64,000 nt of DNA from Periplaneta americana (lineage: Eukaryota; Arthropoda; Insecta; Blattodea; Blattidae). The stretch lies in NCBI RefSeq assembly GCF_040183065.1, contig NC_091131.1, forward strand, positions 16,114,800 through 16,178,799, given 5' to 3'. The notes under the pieces were generated by a model that had not been told where the DNA came from, did not search any database, and was given only the letters and a program-made list of their open reading frames with translations. The translations under genes and the position numbers were made by a program. Every line of letters starts with the position of its first letter. Within the stretch, counting starts at the first letter, position 1. Shown here piece by piece: positions 10,636-21,156 of the stretch.

Positions 10636-11105
10636 TAAGACTCCCGTGGGATTGTGACTCTAGCCCCAATCATAATTCCTACAACGTCCCATGTCTTGAT
10701 CTTATATTTGGTCCACAAATCACTGCAGCATGGCAGATAAATTGCCCGTTTTTCTTTGCAGACTTCTCTAGGTTGTTCCTCGCTGTTCTCAAAACGGACT
10801 GTGGGATCGAAAATGAGTCCACAATTTTTTTTTTCGGTCTATAATAATAATATCTGCTCTTCGAGTTGAACCTCAGCAGAAAGGCACCCAATTTCCTCGT
10901 ACATCTCATACTTATCAGGCCGGCGAAGTTCATTGGCAATCATGGAGCGAATTTTATTATGACGGTCAATTCTCAGTAATTCTCCCTTCCTGCAAAAACC
11001 CAGTACATGGGCTAAGGTTTCTTGCTCATCGCATCTTCTGCAATGGGCAGTACCAAGGCTTGTGCCTGGGAGGCTTCTGACTGGAATAACGTTGCAGCTC
11101 ATACT
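10636..11105 (-). mobile_element. R2-like LINE, C-terminal CCHC and restriction-like endonuclease remnant
   Basis: The minus strand encodes CRRCDEQETLAHVLGFC, matching the C-x2-C-x7-H-x4-C finger of R2-clade elements. It is followed by 'GELLRIDRHNKIRSMIANELRR' (split here as GELLRIDRHN and KIRSMIANELRR), then after a 1-nt frameshift GSTRRADIIIIDRKKK with the acidic residue of the restriction-like nuclease core. After a second frameshift near a run of A it gives IFDPTVRFENSEEQ and VVGIMIGARVTIPRES and a stop. Only this C-terminal end survives; the RT is absent. It sits in the intron between exons b and c, not in rDNA. Two frameshifts make it a pseudogene. Confidence 0.85.
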
Positions 11106-11596
11106 TACCTTTAGACATAACGTTTTACCTTATTATTGCATCACATATACCGAAAATGCTTAAACACTTAAAATGCCCTAGTATATTTAGCAATATTTGA
11201 GTCTATAATTAGATATGATACTTTGGGAAGAAAGTGTTAAATCACTTCTTAATCTGTTGTCTTTGCTTCAAAAAAAGAATAATTTGATATTCATTATTTA
11301 TTTATACCAAATTAATTTTACGTACAAAGCATAAATAATTAGGAACACCCGTATGATCAAAGCTCGTGTTTATAATATAGACATACAAAAAATAATGCAC
11401 ACAAATAATATTATACTGTATATGTGCAAAACAAAACAAAAAAAAAAACAAAAAAAAACAAGAAAAACAAATAAAAACATGAAAGAAAAAACTTAAATGT
11501 TGTTTGTCAGAACCTCTTGATCATTCATTTGATTTTTTTTTAGTATTTCTGCCACTGAACAAATTGATAATTTAACTCTGTTGAACATTTCCATAA
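11106..11596. other. No gene recognised
   Basis: Very AT-rich, with an A-rich low-complexity patch at about 11420-11490. No exon or repeat family was identified. Confidence 0.5.
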
Positions 11597-11600
11597 AAAT

Positions 11601-11643
<43 letters not shown>

Positions 11644-13045
11644 TTCTGGTGTAGTTAAGGCCATCAGGCCTTCTCTTCCACAACACCAGGAATACAAATA
11701 CAATAACAGAAATAAAAAGGAAAAAAAAAACACTATAAACGAAGTAAAGTCACACAAAAATATACACAGGTTGCAGTCACACAAACTTTAAATGAGTGAT
11801 TAAGTATAATTAATTGTATCCTAATTAACTAACACAAACAAGAAACTTGCGATTTTAATCTGGAGTAAAAAAACACAAATCAACACTTCTAGCAATATCT
11901 AAAACGCATTAAACAAGACAAAATTTTCCAATTTAATTTTGAATTGTGATCAAGTCCGGCAGTCCCTGACATCATTAGGTAGCGAATTCCAGAGACGAGG
12001 TATTTCTACAGTGTAGGAGGATGAGTATAGAGACGTTCTATGATGAGGGATAGAAAGAAGTGCTTGATATCGGTTTCGAAGAGTTGTAAGAAATTGAAAG
12101 CGCGATAAGAGATAATTCGGAGTAGAAGTATGCATGATTCTAAATAGAAGAGACAGTGAATGTATTGTTCTTCGTTCCTTCAGACGCACCCATGAAAGTA
12201 ACTGGAGGGAAGGTGTTATATGGTCAAATTTACGAGTATTGCAGATGAATCGTATGCACACATTATGAACACGTTGTAGTCTCTCAGCTAAGAGTGAACT
12301 TACATTAGTTAGTAAGGAATCGCAATAATCAAAATGGGGCATTACAAGCGTCTGAATAAGATTCTTTTTTAGACTAAGTGGTAGAAATTCTTTCATATGA
12401 AACAAAGAGTGAAGTTGAGAAAATATTTTTTTGCAAGTGTGTGTTACTTGGGTGTTCCAATTTAGATCGCTATCCATAAAAATGCCAAGATTTTTAACTG
12501 TTTCACTGTATTTAACAATAATCCCATTCAATGTTATATGTGGTGTAGTACCACTATCAAGAGTACTTCGTAGACGATTATGTCCCATTACGATTGCTTG
12601 CGATTTCTCTGGATTTAACCTTAATCCAATTTGTGTGACCACAGTGAAATCGAATTTAAGTCTTCGTTTATTTTATTTACTGCGTCACTAGTCTCGTCAG
12701 GGTGGAAATGCAAATAAATTTGCAAGTCGTCAGCATACATATGGTATTTGCAGTGTTTTATCATTTTAGGCACGTCATTAATATAAATCATGAAGAGTAA
12801 AGGTCCGAGAACTGATCCTTGTTGAATTCCAGATTTCACGACACACCATCTTGAAGAATAATCGCATGCAATGACACATTGTTGACGTTCGCGAAGGTAG
12901 GATTCAAACCAAGTAACAGAACTTTCAGAAAGATTCAGAAGTCTTAATTTACATAATAGAAGGTCCGTGTCAACTGTATCAAATGCCTTACTGAAGTCAA
13001 GTAATGTCAGTAATGTTAATTTACGTTCATAAGTTGACATAGTAG
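11597..13045 (-). mobile_element. CR1-like LINE with RT core, 5'-truncated and frameshifted (copy B)
   Basis: Two overlapping minus-strand frames (13040-12621 and 12642-11950) form one polymerase broken by a single frameshift near 12630. The first holds the RT core: LLDFSKAFDTVD, then GIQQGSVLGPLLFMIYINDV and the catalytic YADDLQIY. The second holds the thumb and C-terminus: LRLNPEKSQAIVMGH, 'VKNLGIFMDSDLNWN', 'MPHFDYCDSLLT', 'LQRVHNVCIRFICN' and EIPRLWNSLPNDVRDCR. The endonuclease and upstream ORF are missing. The 3' end is a variant of the family hairpin (11645-11692) followed on the minus strand by an AAAT tail (TTTA repeat 11600-11644). Intronic to the host gene. Confidence 0.92.
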
Positions 13046-13594
13046 CCTAACATTTCATAATACTGTATGACACAGAAGTCAGTTGACGAATGGAAAAAAA
13101 TACTAATGGTACAACTGAAATAATTATTGTACAAAGTAACGTAATGACGTGTTCCTTCCAAGATGTTCGTAACCTGAATGACCTTTTTCATTTATACTGC
13201 ATGTTCCCCTTTTTGTACCACTAGAATTATCCATCTTTTGTCTCCATATCAGTTTTCTTGAATTAGTTTCAGTGGAATACGTAAAATGAATACAGTACAG
13301 GCCAAATTTTGATCTCCACTACTGATGATCATCGTTGCACTACTTATTTGCGTCAACGTTTAAATATTGCAATTCAAAGCGGAAATGCAATGAGCGTTTT
13401 AGGTACTCTTCCAGAGTCCAGACCTTTGGACGAACTCTTTCTCATGTAAAATTTTATTAACTATTCCGTATGTAAATATTTGTATTTTTTATACAGTACA
13501 TAAATTGAAGTAGGTCATGGTAAGGCAAACAACAATGCTACAGTTATTGTGTGTTTTGCTACGTTTTCACCCCTTCAAATTACAGCATTTACAC
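13046..13594. other. No gene recognised
   Basis: Mixed AT-rich sequence leading into the mariner remnant. It may contain degraded 5' mariner sequence, but no motif is convincing. Confidence 0.4.
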
Positions 13595-13871
13595 ACAATG
13601 CAAGAAGAAGATCCACTCAAGAGGCGAACATATTGCAACTGGATCACATAGGATTTGCGTACTGTTCGATCCTTCCTTCAGCATGTTCTGTTCAGTGACG
13701 AATGCTTATTCTTTCTGAATGAGCATACTCATACACAAAATGGACGAAACTGGTCCAAAGAGAACACAAGATGGATGCGTGAATCTAACAACCCTGGTGC
13801 TCGAAAAGTTATGGTGTGCTGTAGAATACTATGTGATATTGTTGTGGGACTATATTTCTTTGATGGAAATA
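13595..13871 (+). pseudogene. Mariner-like transposase remnant (central part)
   Basis: After a stop-containing N-terminal stretch (QEEDPLKRRTYCNW) the frame gives VLFSDECLFFLNEHTH, then NGRNWSKENTRW, KVMVCCRILCDIVVGLYFFD. The FSDE box, RxWxxENP-like motif and VGPYFFD-like strand are characteristic of the mariner DDE/D transposase around its first and second catalytic acids. The reading stops where the MITE at 13872 is inserted after 'FFDGN'. It is degraded and non-functional. Confidence 0.8.
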
Positions 13872-14965
13872 CAGGGACATCATTTTATTTTTACTAACAT
13901 TTTTAATATTAACCTGGCTATACCTTTAGAAAACTGGAAACACCGTTCGCTACCCCTTTCCACTACTGGAGTTCGATGATACTGGCGTAAAACACAAACA
14001 AATCACTTTATTAGTTATAGGAGGGAAGAAAAGTAGTTCATCCATTTACGTAAACTAGGAAATATCGCGATTTTGAGTTCGATAATTTTCATTACGTTTT
14101 TGTTTAATCAAAATGCAGTCCTGTATTAAGAATAAGTGTTTTTACACACGAACTGAGTAATCCATGCGAACGTATTCATTATGCACTGCATATTATACTG
14201 TCTACAGCACATTAGCGTACAATATAGAGAATGAAGTTAAATTGAAAAATAATCATAATATGGATATTTAAACACATTTTTCAAAATGGTGGCCGTTCAT
14301 TTCGATACAGGCTTCAGTTCTTTTGTGTATATTATCGCACTATAGACTATTGCATCTAATTCCAATTACCAGTTTCGTCCTTCGTACTAGTAACTCATGT
14401 TGAAATAATTCTGTACCTACTCTATAAAAGAGTAACTTACGTACTGTAAATTCAATCTTCATTTCTGCCCGATCCGAAAAGATAAAATTACTCAGACATG
14501 CTATCTACTGTCCGTCCATGTGGTTATGCCGCAGGATCGTAGAAAGGGGGGAAATCACGTGACAGTTAATTACTTAACGAGGCCCTTTTATTTAAGTTAA
14601 ATTAAACAGTTGTATAATATTACGTAAACGTCCAATTCCTAAGAGAAATTAATGTTTTCAGAAAAGAGCTAAGACAGTCCAGCTTTTACAGAGGAGCGAG
14701 CAGAAGCAGGTGGGGGAAATCGGGATGCGACGTAGGCAAACGGACAGTACCTGTGTGAAAATATGATTCAATATTGAAAGCTCTTTCGTCACTGTAAAAC
14801 GCGAACATATTTCTGGAACGTACTATACTCACTAACTCAGTGCTGTTTACTATATGCGGCCTTGGTTCTGTGTGGAGGACAGTTGGAACTTAATTAGTAG
14901 AAGGGGTGGGAGTGAAGTACATTCAAAAACTTAGGTACAATAAAAATTTAAGAATAAACAAAAAA
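13872..14965 (+). mobile_element. ~1.1-kb TA-flanked MITE, copy 1, right end degraded
   Basis: It begins CAGGGACATCATTTTATTTT right after TA (13870-13871), inside a mariner transposase remnant. The body is colinear with the copies at 27944-29027, 40266-41241 and 62387-63482. The right TIR is lost: the expected AAAATAAAATGATGTCCCTG is replaced by A-rich sequence at about 14950. No coding capacity. The TA duplication points to Tc1/mariner-superfamily mobilisation. Confidence 0.85.
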
Positions 14966-15170
14966 AATACACTTATTAAAAAATACTCGGATTCGAACCA
15001 CTACATGACCCAATTAAAGGAATGCTTAGCGGAAAATGTACCTCTGCGCCTCAGCACATACACAATTCCCTTTCTTGTCCATTGGAAAGTTATTGCTGCC
15101 TCAATCGGAGGTAACCGGAGGTCTCCGACTGAAAGCGTGCAGACAACCGCTCCGGAGACTACCTAGACTA
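14966..15170 (-). other. Possible tRNA-derived fragment (B-box like)
   Basis: The reverse complement of 14988-15003 reads GTGGTTCGAATCCGAG, a good tRNA B box (GGTTCGAATCC). Upstream on the minus strand an A box is only weakly suggested. Probably a SINE head relic; the fold was not verified. Confidence 0.35.
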
Positions 15171-15779
15171 GACGACATTTCGGAAGGCGGTCAGCTACTA
15201 CATGCGCCGTAGCAGTTCTGGTATGTGACGTCATAAACTTGTACAGTAGAACCAATCAGAATCAGTCTATAACAAGTACTTCCCGAGTTCGTTTGTTCAC
15301 GTGTGAGTGTTTCAATACATTGAATAAGTAAAACTAACATCTACTGTGTGTGTGTAAGATAAATAAATGGAAGGAGAGACTGTAAAAAGACAAGTATTGC
15401 ACAGGCAGGCGCGGAAAATAGTGTTTAAGGTGTATAATTATTTTAAAAACGTTGACGAGCAGAACGCTGCCGGACATCTTGATGCTGACTGCAACGTTGC
15501 CAACGCGCAAGAAACGAAGCACAGAAGCATGTGGTGTGGGATTGAGAACCGTGCAAAGAATATTGTTAGTGAAGGAAAGAGGGTTTGTTTAGTGTCATGC
15601 TTACAGTAATCAACGGCTAAGGTCATTATTGTCTTTTGATAATTTAAATTCTCTCCTGAGCTATTTGTATTGCACGTGCTCGTGAAGTACGATGTGGCAA
15701 TGTTGTACGCTGCCTTGCTCTCTCTATCTGTCTCTCTCGACGCAAACGCTAGCAGACTACCGCCTTCCGAATTGCCGTC
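15171..15779 (+). mobile_element. TIR transposon deletion derivative carrying a transposase N-terminus
   Basis: The ends are inverted: GACGACATTTCGGAAGGCGG at the left and the reverse complement of GACGGCAATTCGGAAGGCGG at the right. Inside, an ORF from 15367 to 15609 (80 codons) starts MEGETVKRQVLHRQARKIVF. That resembles N-termini of insect transposase-like proteins of the 'RQAR-KIVFKVYNYFK' type, with a helix-turn-helix-like region. The rest of the transposase is missing. A CCAAT-containing stretch at about 15249 and GT-rich sequence precede the ORF and could be its old promoter. The family is unassigned. Confidence 0.65.
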
Positions 15780-16000
15780 GACTCTAATCATGCGCAGAAC
15801 TAATGAGACACTGAATACTTACGACGTTGTTCACTGTATATAGTAATAACAACCTAATGATTCGTAAGTTGTTGCTGAGAAGTGAATTGTGAGTTCCTGA
15901 GAGAAATTACTCGTTGAGTTAGCAAACATCACATATAAAATATGCCAAGATAAGTTATCAGAGTTAAAATTTCAATGGACATAGTAATAAAAATAAAAAC

Positions 16001-16032
<32 letters not shown>

Positions 16033-17170
16033 TAATAATAATAAATTAATTTCTAATTTGGGAAATTGCTATTTAACTTCCAAGATGAAGAGAATGTTCC
16101 TGATAAAGACAATATATCCAATTGTGACTCAGATGAGAACTGGCTTTCTGAGATATCAGATAGCTCAGAATATGTACCAAGTAGCTATGAAAGTGATAAA
16201 TACTTCCAAAGAGACGCAAAACCAACAAAAAGTGTCAGACTCTTGCTAGTAAATCAAAACCAGTGAAACAAATTATATCTACTGTAACTCTATCAATAAA
16301 CAAAGATCTCATATTTGTAATCACAAGGGGTACAATTAACATTATAATTGCAACAAATAAATCTAGTAACAACATATACTTCAGCCCGAAGGACGAGGGA
16401 ATTTAACATCCAGGTTTGACTCTACGTTTCAAAATACACTGCTAGTCAAAACTTGTTTATGTAATTAATTATTTTCTAAAACAATCATTAATAATACAAA
16501 TGATGTAATATTACTTGTGTTTTATTTAAAAACTGTTTACAAACAAAAATTAAATTTTCAAATTACTAAGAGCATGAATTGATTTTTGGTAGCTTCCGAA
16601 CTTCCAAAACCTTTTCTTGTAAAGTTACGAACATGCACTTATCAACCTATGGCTCTCTGCCACAGACTTTTCTTACAATTTCGCGTATAATTTTTAAACA
16701 TCTGTTTTATGGTGTTCAGTAAAGCATACATTTTTCGCTGTAATGTCGCAGTAAAATAATGTATGTGTCATTGGTGTAAATATTCAACCTAACATTTTAT
16801 ACAGTTCCTTTGCCTAACGATCGCGTACTAATTTACATACTTTGACATTCGACGTACAATTTATTATAGCAATCAGAAGTAATAGTACATCATCATCTCT
16901 ATTTCACTTAATCCACTTATATGTGCCTTCAACAATTAACTTTCTTTTTTTCTTTAATGTATCACATCACATTATATTGTATATGTTTATTGTATTCAGG
17001 ACCCTTGTGGTCACTCAAATTCTTTGAGCTGATGTCTATAATTTAGAAAATATATATTTAAAAATTTCTGAAATATCAACGATAAATTCCAATTTGCGGT
17101 TTTAGCCATCTTTTGGATCTCGAAATAGCTGTAAAGTCCTACTTGCCTTTCAATCCGGCATTGGAACTAG
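15780..17170. other. No gene recognised; AAT microsatellite and an acidic ORF of unknown nature
   Basis: An AAT/AATA run lies at 15998-16044. It is followed by a 66-codon frame (16066-16266) encoding an acidic, serine-rich peptide (for example DSDENWLSEISDSSEY). There are no splice sites in a convincing arrangement, no family match and no start context, so it is not called as a gene. The rest is AT-rich and unassigned. Confidence 0.4.
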
Positions 17171-17174
17171 AATC

Positions 17175-17228
17175 CGATGTGGCTTAGTGGATAAAACGTC
17201 GGCACGGGTTCGGGTCCCGGTGCTGGAG
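17175..17228 (+). mobile_element. tRNA-like head of a SINE
   Basis: 'gtggcttagtggataa' resembles an A box and ACGGGTTCGGGTCCCGGTGC contains a strong B box, within about 50 bp. There is no proper acceptor stem, anticodon arm is not resolvable, and there is no 3' CCA-ready end, so it is a SINE/tRNA relic rather than a tRNA gene. Confidence 0.5.
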
Positions 17229-17239
17229 AGAATTTTTTC

Positions 17240-17565
17240 TTCGTTCTATCCATCTTTCACTACATGGTAACGCAAAATTCCTGCACGGAAATATCATATG
17301 TACTTTGGTAGATAATAGTAATGCGCTTAAAAGTGTTGCAGGTGGGATGTGCTGAATAACATGGGTGATCCTTTGTTTCAAGTCTTCTAAAGATGTAGAC
17401 TCTATCTGAAAAACGTGCTGTTTCACAAATCCTAATAGGAAAAAAAATCAAGGGATGTGAGGTCTGGTGATCGTGCAGGCTATATCTGAGATCCACCTCG
17501 TCCAACTCAGTGTACACCCAATATCTCATTTAGTTTCTAGCGAACTGTTAGAGCATAATGCACCT
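17240..17565 (-). pseudogene. Mariner-like transposase C-terminal remnant
   Basis: The minus-strand frame gives LLGFVKQHVFQIESTSLEDL followed by KQRITHVIQHIPPATLL. This matches the 'LWGYVKDxVY... LxDLKxRI...' C-terminal region of mariner-type transposases, after the third catalytic acid. A degraded 'TRPHIP' corresponds to the usual RSPDLTP. Frames are interrupted by a poly-A expansion. It starts next to the SINE head at 17175-17228. Confidence 0.65.
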
Positions 17566-18349
17566 TGATCGTGTTGAAACCATGTTCTTATCCGTTTCTT
17601 CACTGGCAAATCATACAGGACCTCATTTGCAATGCTCTCAGACAATTCCCCATATGTGTGTTGGTTTATACAGGGACACGATGATCCACATTAAGAGAAG
17701 ACTACTCTAACAACATGTCATCGAAATGATCACGTGAACTATTGTTAACATATGTATTTTATATATTTTATCCTTAAGTTGTGTTTTATGTAGTTTTATC
17801 AACAGCATCCATAATGTTCATGAATGTTCCAATCCCACAGTTATGCAGACCTATTTAAATGTAACAGGCATTCGCATTTGAAAATGGTACACATGTACTG
17901 AAAACGTTAATGCTATAAATGTAATACTAGATAAGGACAGACTGTTTAATTTATTCAATATACTTAAGATTATAACTTGCTTATCGGAAACTTCTTACAT
18001 AATGAAATTACTAATCGATTTAGTTTAACGTAAAATATATCTTTAAATCGAATTTCAGAATGAAACGAAAGAACAACAAAATCACAACAAAATTCGGTCG
18101 TCCTTGAGATCTGCGTGCTCCGATTGTCGCTTCCCTCCAAATATCCGCATCCCTCAGTATATCCCCTGTACCACAGACGGTAGTACCGGGCATCATCGGA
18201 GGAGAGCTTTACTCGTAACCTCCGATTCCTCCGCCGGTTGTAGTCGCTCCGCTGAGCAGCACTAATTGTCATACGAGCCACGAAAATGCTAGAGAAAATA
18301 CTGCAGCTAGATAAGCTGTTACATTATTTCTTCTCAGCAGAAAACTTAC
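17566..18349. other. No gene recognised
   Basis: A 103-codon minus-strand frame (18281-17970) has an arginine-rich start (RRRNRRLRVKL) but no family match and no splice context. It sits immediately downstream of host exon b and is treated as intronic. A TE origin is possible. Confidence 0.4.
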
Positions 18350-18550
18350 CTTCATCGCCCCAGTAAGAGACATAGAAGAACGGATCTTCTGAGCCACTGC
18401 TCGGAGGAGGATATAACACTTCTTCTTCTATAGGTTCTGTTATCGTTTGGATGACACACCCCTTCACATTGAGAATAATATCCTGGAATCTGAAGAAGCC
18501 ACTCTCATCTGGCAACAGTTGCACCGCTTCCTTGGGAAAGAAATCATTCG
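18350..18550 (-). CDS. Exon b of the split glycoprotein gene (67 codons)
   Basis: Minus-strand exon preceded by a polypyrimidine tract and acceptor (TTTTTCTAG before 18550) and followed by donor GTAAGT. The length of 201 nt is divisible by 3; phase 1-1. It encodes one cysteine (VKGCVIQT) in a beta-type stretch (LPDESGFFRF), an acidic/proline linker (EEEVLYPPPSSGSEDPF) and a strand FFYVSYWGDEG. It joins exon a through A-CG (Thr) and exon c through G-GT (Gly) without breaking the frame. It probably forms, with exon c, the second extracellular domain. No sequons in this exon; family unrecognised. Confidence 0.72.
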
Positions 18551-18589
18551 CTAGAAAAAGGGAAATAAATTAATAAGATGTTTGGTACA

Positions 18590-18840
18590 TACACAAGGAG
18601 TTAAAAAAAACATTCAGTATTTTGAGAAGTGGTAGTATTAGGCCTAATAAGAACAAGAAAAATGATATAAACATGCGTCCTAAAATCAATATCATCCAAA
18701 ATATGGGTACTTGTTGATCAACATCATAGTAGACGCTCAGTATGATTTTCATTAAACAAAAAAGAGCATTCAGTATTCTGAGGAGTGCCAGTACTCGTGA
18801 AAATAAGAAAAAGGTCTAGTAAACATGCGTCCTAAAATTA
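18590..18840. repeat. Dispersed tandem-like repeat ('aacatgcgtcctaaaatt' family)
   Basis: Two diverged units, each with ATTCAGTATTYTGAGRAGTG followed by AACATGCGTCCTAAAATYAA. The same family appears at 39850-39935 and in several units at 50740-51140. Non-coding. Confidence 0.6.
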
Positions 18841-19035
18841 ATATCTTTCATGTCCTGGAAGCCTGCCCTTATGGCGAAACATTGCGTATACATAGGCACC
18901 ATGCAATTAGAACTAAACTGGCCGATGCCCTTAGAAAACTAAAATACACCGTCTATGAAGAAGTCCACGGAACTGCCGACAATGGCAGTAACAGACGAAT
19001 TGACATAATCGCTATTAGCGAATCCCTGTCTCAGG
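18841..19035 (+). mobile_element. R2-like LINE C-terminal remnant, left half (split by a LINE insertion)
   Basis: The plus-strand frame encodes HVLEACPYGETLRIHRHHAI, then RTKLADALRKLKYTVYEEVH and NGSNRRIDIIAISESLSQG. This corresponds to the H-x4-C half of the CCHC finger, the RHN-I motif and the D of the restriction-like nuclease core. The reading continues at 20191 after a reverse-oriented LINE inserted at 19036-20190. Confidence 0.8.
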
Positions 19036-20190
19036 GTATGATAATTGTATTGTATTGTATTTATTACACTCCATGGTATTCATACATACTTACAGCTAGA
19101 ATATGGGACAAGTCAAAAAACTTGATACTATTATAAAATCTTAATTTATAGTCACAGTCTAGATGAAATATATACAGATGAGATTTACAATATAGTCTAC
19201 TAGTACAACACAATATTTTAGTATCAATTTCATGAAGTGTTATTGAATGTCATGAATTCACCTACAGAATAGAAGGCGTGAGAAATTAGGTACTTCTTTA
19301 ATTTGGCCCTAAATAATTTTATGTTTTGAGTTTCATTTTTTATATCGATAGGGAGGCTATTAAAAATTGTTACTGCCATATAACGTACTCCTTTTTGATA
19401 GCACGATAGACTTGCCGATGGAGTATGAAAGTCATTTTTTGACGTGTATTTATGCTATGAACTGTTGAATTAGTTATAAAGTTTTCACGATTACATACGA
19501 GGAAGGTTATTAATGAAAAGATATACTGACAAGCCAAGGGCATTATTTGTAGCTTTTTGAAAATAGTCCTACACGATTCCCTAGATTTGGCACCTACTGT
19601 TATTCTAATTACTCTTTTTTGTAATAGAAATATACTGTTACTATCTGTGGAATTTCCCCAGAATATTATTCCAAAACTCATTACCGAGTGGAAGTATGCA
19701 AAGTATATTGTTTTTAAGGTATTGGTATTTACTATCTTTTGCATAGATGTAATAGCAAAACAAGCCGAATTTAGTTTGGGGGTAATTTCTTTAATATGAT
19801 TTTTCCAATTTAACACATTATCGATTTTTAAGCCAAGAAATTTGGTTGTTGTTGTTTCTAATAGGGATCTATTATTAATTATTGCGCTAGAAATTTGCGA
19901 CGTTGAATTTGGACATGATTTAAATTGAATTATGTTAGTTTTGTTACAATTTAATACCAATTTATTGACTGAGAACCAGTCACATCTTTTGAATAGAATT
20001 TCCTCTGTTCAAGATTGGAATGTGTTGGAGTTATTGGCTGTAATTACTATATTTGTATCATCTGCAAATAATATGGGCTGACCTACATCTTTTATTAGGG
20101 GGGCAAGATCATTTATAAACACTAGAAAAAGTAGGGGACCTAATATTGATCCTTGAGCAATTCCATTATTAATAGTTCCCCATGTCGATA
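19036..20190 (-). mobile_element. CR1/Daphne-like LINE inserted into the R2-like copy (5'-truncated)
   Basis: The minus strand carries part of an RT: GIAQGSILGPLLFLVFINDL and LFADDTNIVI, then after a frameshift/deletion near 19970 a 196-codon C-terminal frame (19960-19370) with TTKFLGLKIDNVLNWKNHI and LQKRVIRITVGAKSRESCR. The 3' UTR ends with a 'tacaatacaat' tail at about 19037-19060. Upstream domains are missing. Confidence 0.85.
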
Positions 20191-20425
20191 CAGATTTCAT
20201 AGAATCGACCCCACCAGCAGGTTTGAAACGTATGAAGACGTACATGAGGAGAAACGAGCAATCTACGTTCCAACCATCCCGTATTATAAAGATAAATACC
20301 AACTTCACGATATCAGTGTTACGGGATTGATGTTTGGAGCAAGAGGAACGATACCTAACTTCTCTTCTCAATTGAAGGGTACACTGGAAAAACGATCAAG
20401 GTCCATCAAAAATCGAAATTGAGTT
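20191..20425 (+). mobile_element. R2-like LINE C-terminal remnant, right half
   Basis: This resumes the R2-like frame with IDPTSRFETYEDVHEEKRAI and DISVTGLMFGARGTIPNF, the conserved end of R2-type polymerases. Joined conceptually to 18841-19035, the order of motifs is uninterrupted, so the intervening LINE is a later insertion. Confidence 0.82.
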
Positions 20426-21156
20426 AATAATGCTATCTTATAGTGGAAAAGAAGTACTATCATGTGGTGTAGCTAGTAATAAGAAATCGTCATTCTTACG
20501 TCAATTTCTGTTAAATACACACATAACAAAGCATTAAGTGCTTAAACTTTAAAATTAGTTTTTCTCGAAATTTCTAAAATGGACCTTGATCGTTATTCCC
20601 GTGTACCCTTCAATTATGTAAGACCCTAGGACTGCACAAATCGTTTCTGAATGAACTGGCCCTCCTCATAATTAGAGAGTCAGTCAAACTTTTACGAAAC
20701 CACCTATATTGACTCTAATTCAGTGTTCTGAAAAAACTAACGCAACATTATCTCTTTTCTTTCTCTTATTAGCTTTCATTGCTTCTTTACTTGTAACTTT
20801 TTTTTATTCTGTAAATTGCCATTGTTTGTTTGTTTGTGTACTTGTTTACTTTTTTCCTACTCTGTTATCTTTCATCATTTATATTGTTTTGTATGCTTTG
20901 TCTAATGGCAGCCTCTAATTTGAGGAAGCACAATAAAATAAAATAAAATGAGTAGATACTCTACTTCATTCTAGTGCCGAGGTCTAAAAAGCATGGGGCT
21001 CTATCTCCATGCCCCTCAAGTGCCATCATGGCATGTAAAGGGGATACTTCGTCAACAGCATACTTGGGTAATGTTATATCCATTAAAAAAAGAACATTCT
21101 GTATTCTGGAAGGAGAGCACTACCTCAATATTAAACGCTTTTTTTAACACCCTGTT
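20426..21156. other. No gene recognised
   Basis: Intronic sequence. Around 20930-20945 there is an AATAAAATAAAATAAAA stretch that may be an old LINE/SINE tail. No exon found. Confidence 0.45.

Noticed and set aside
11102..11110. GTAAGT-type donor just upstream (minus strand) of the R2-like fragment, suggesting another host exon
   Set aside because: No acceptor or open frame of suitable phase was seen beyond it; the adjoining coding sequence is R2-like.
15334..15791. Minus-strand ORFs overlapping the TIR element
   Set aside because: Antisense shadows of the plus-strand transposase-like ORF and of the TIR.
16066..16266. Acidic ORF (DSDENWLSEISDSSEY) as a gene or transposase part
   Set aside because: No family motif, no splice or promoter support; recorded only as unassigned.
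17175..17228. A possible tRNA gene
   Set aside because: Good B box and A-box-like sequence, but no complete cloverleaf or acceptor stem; it adjoins a mariner remnant and is more likely a SINE head.
18324..18524. Stand-alone 66-codon gene starting MQLLPDESG
   Set aside because: The open segment is better explained as an internal exon (18350-18550) with consensus splice sites and phase 1-1; the Met is internal.
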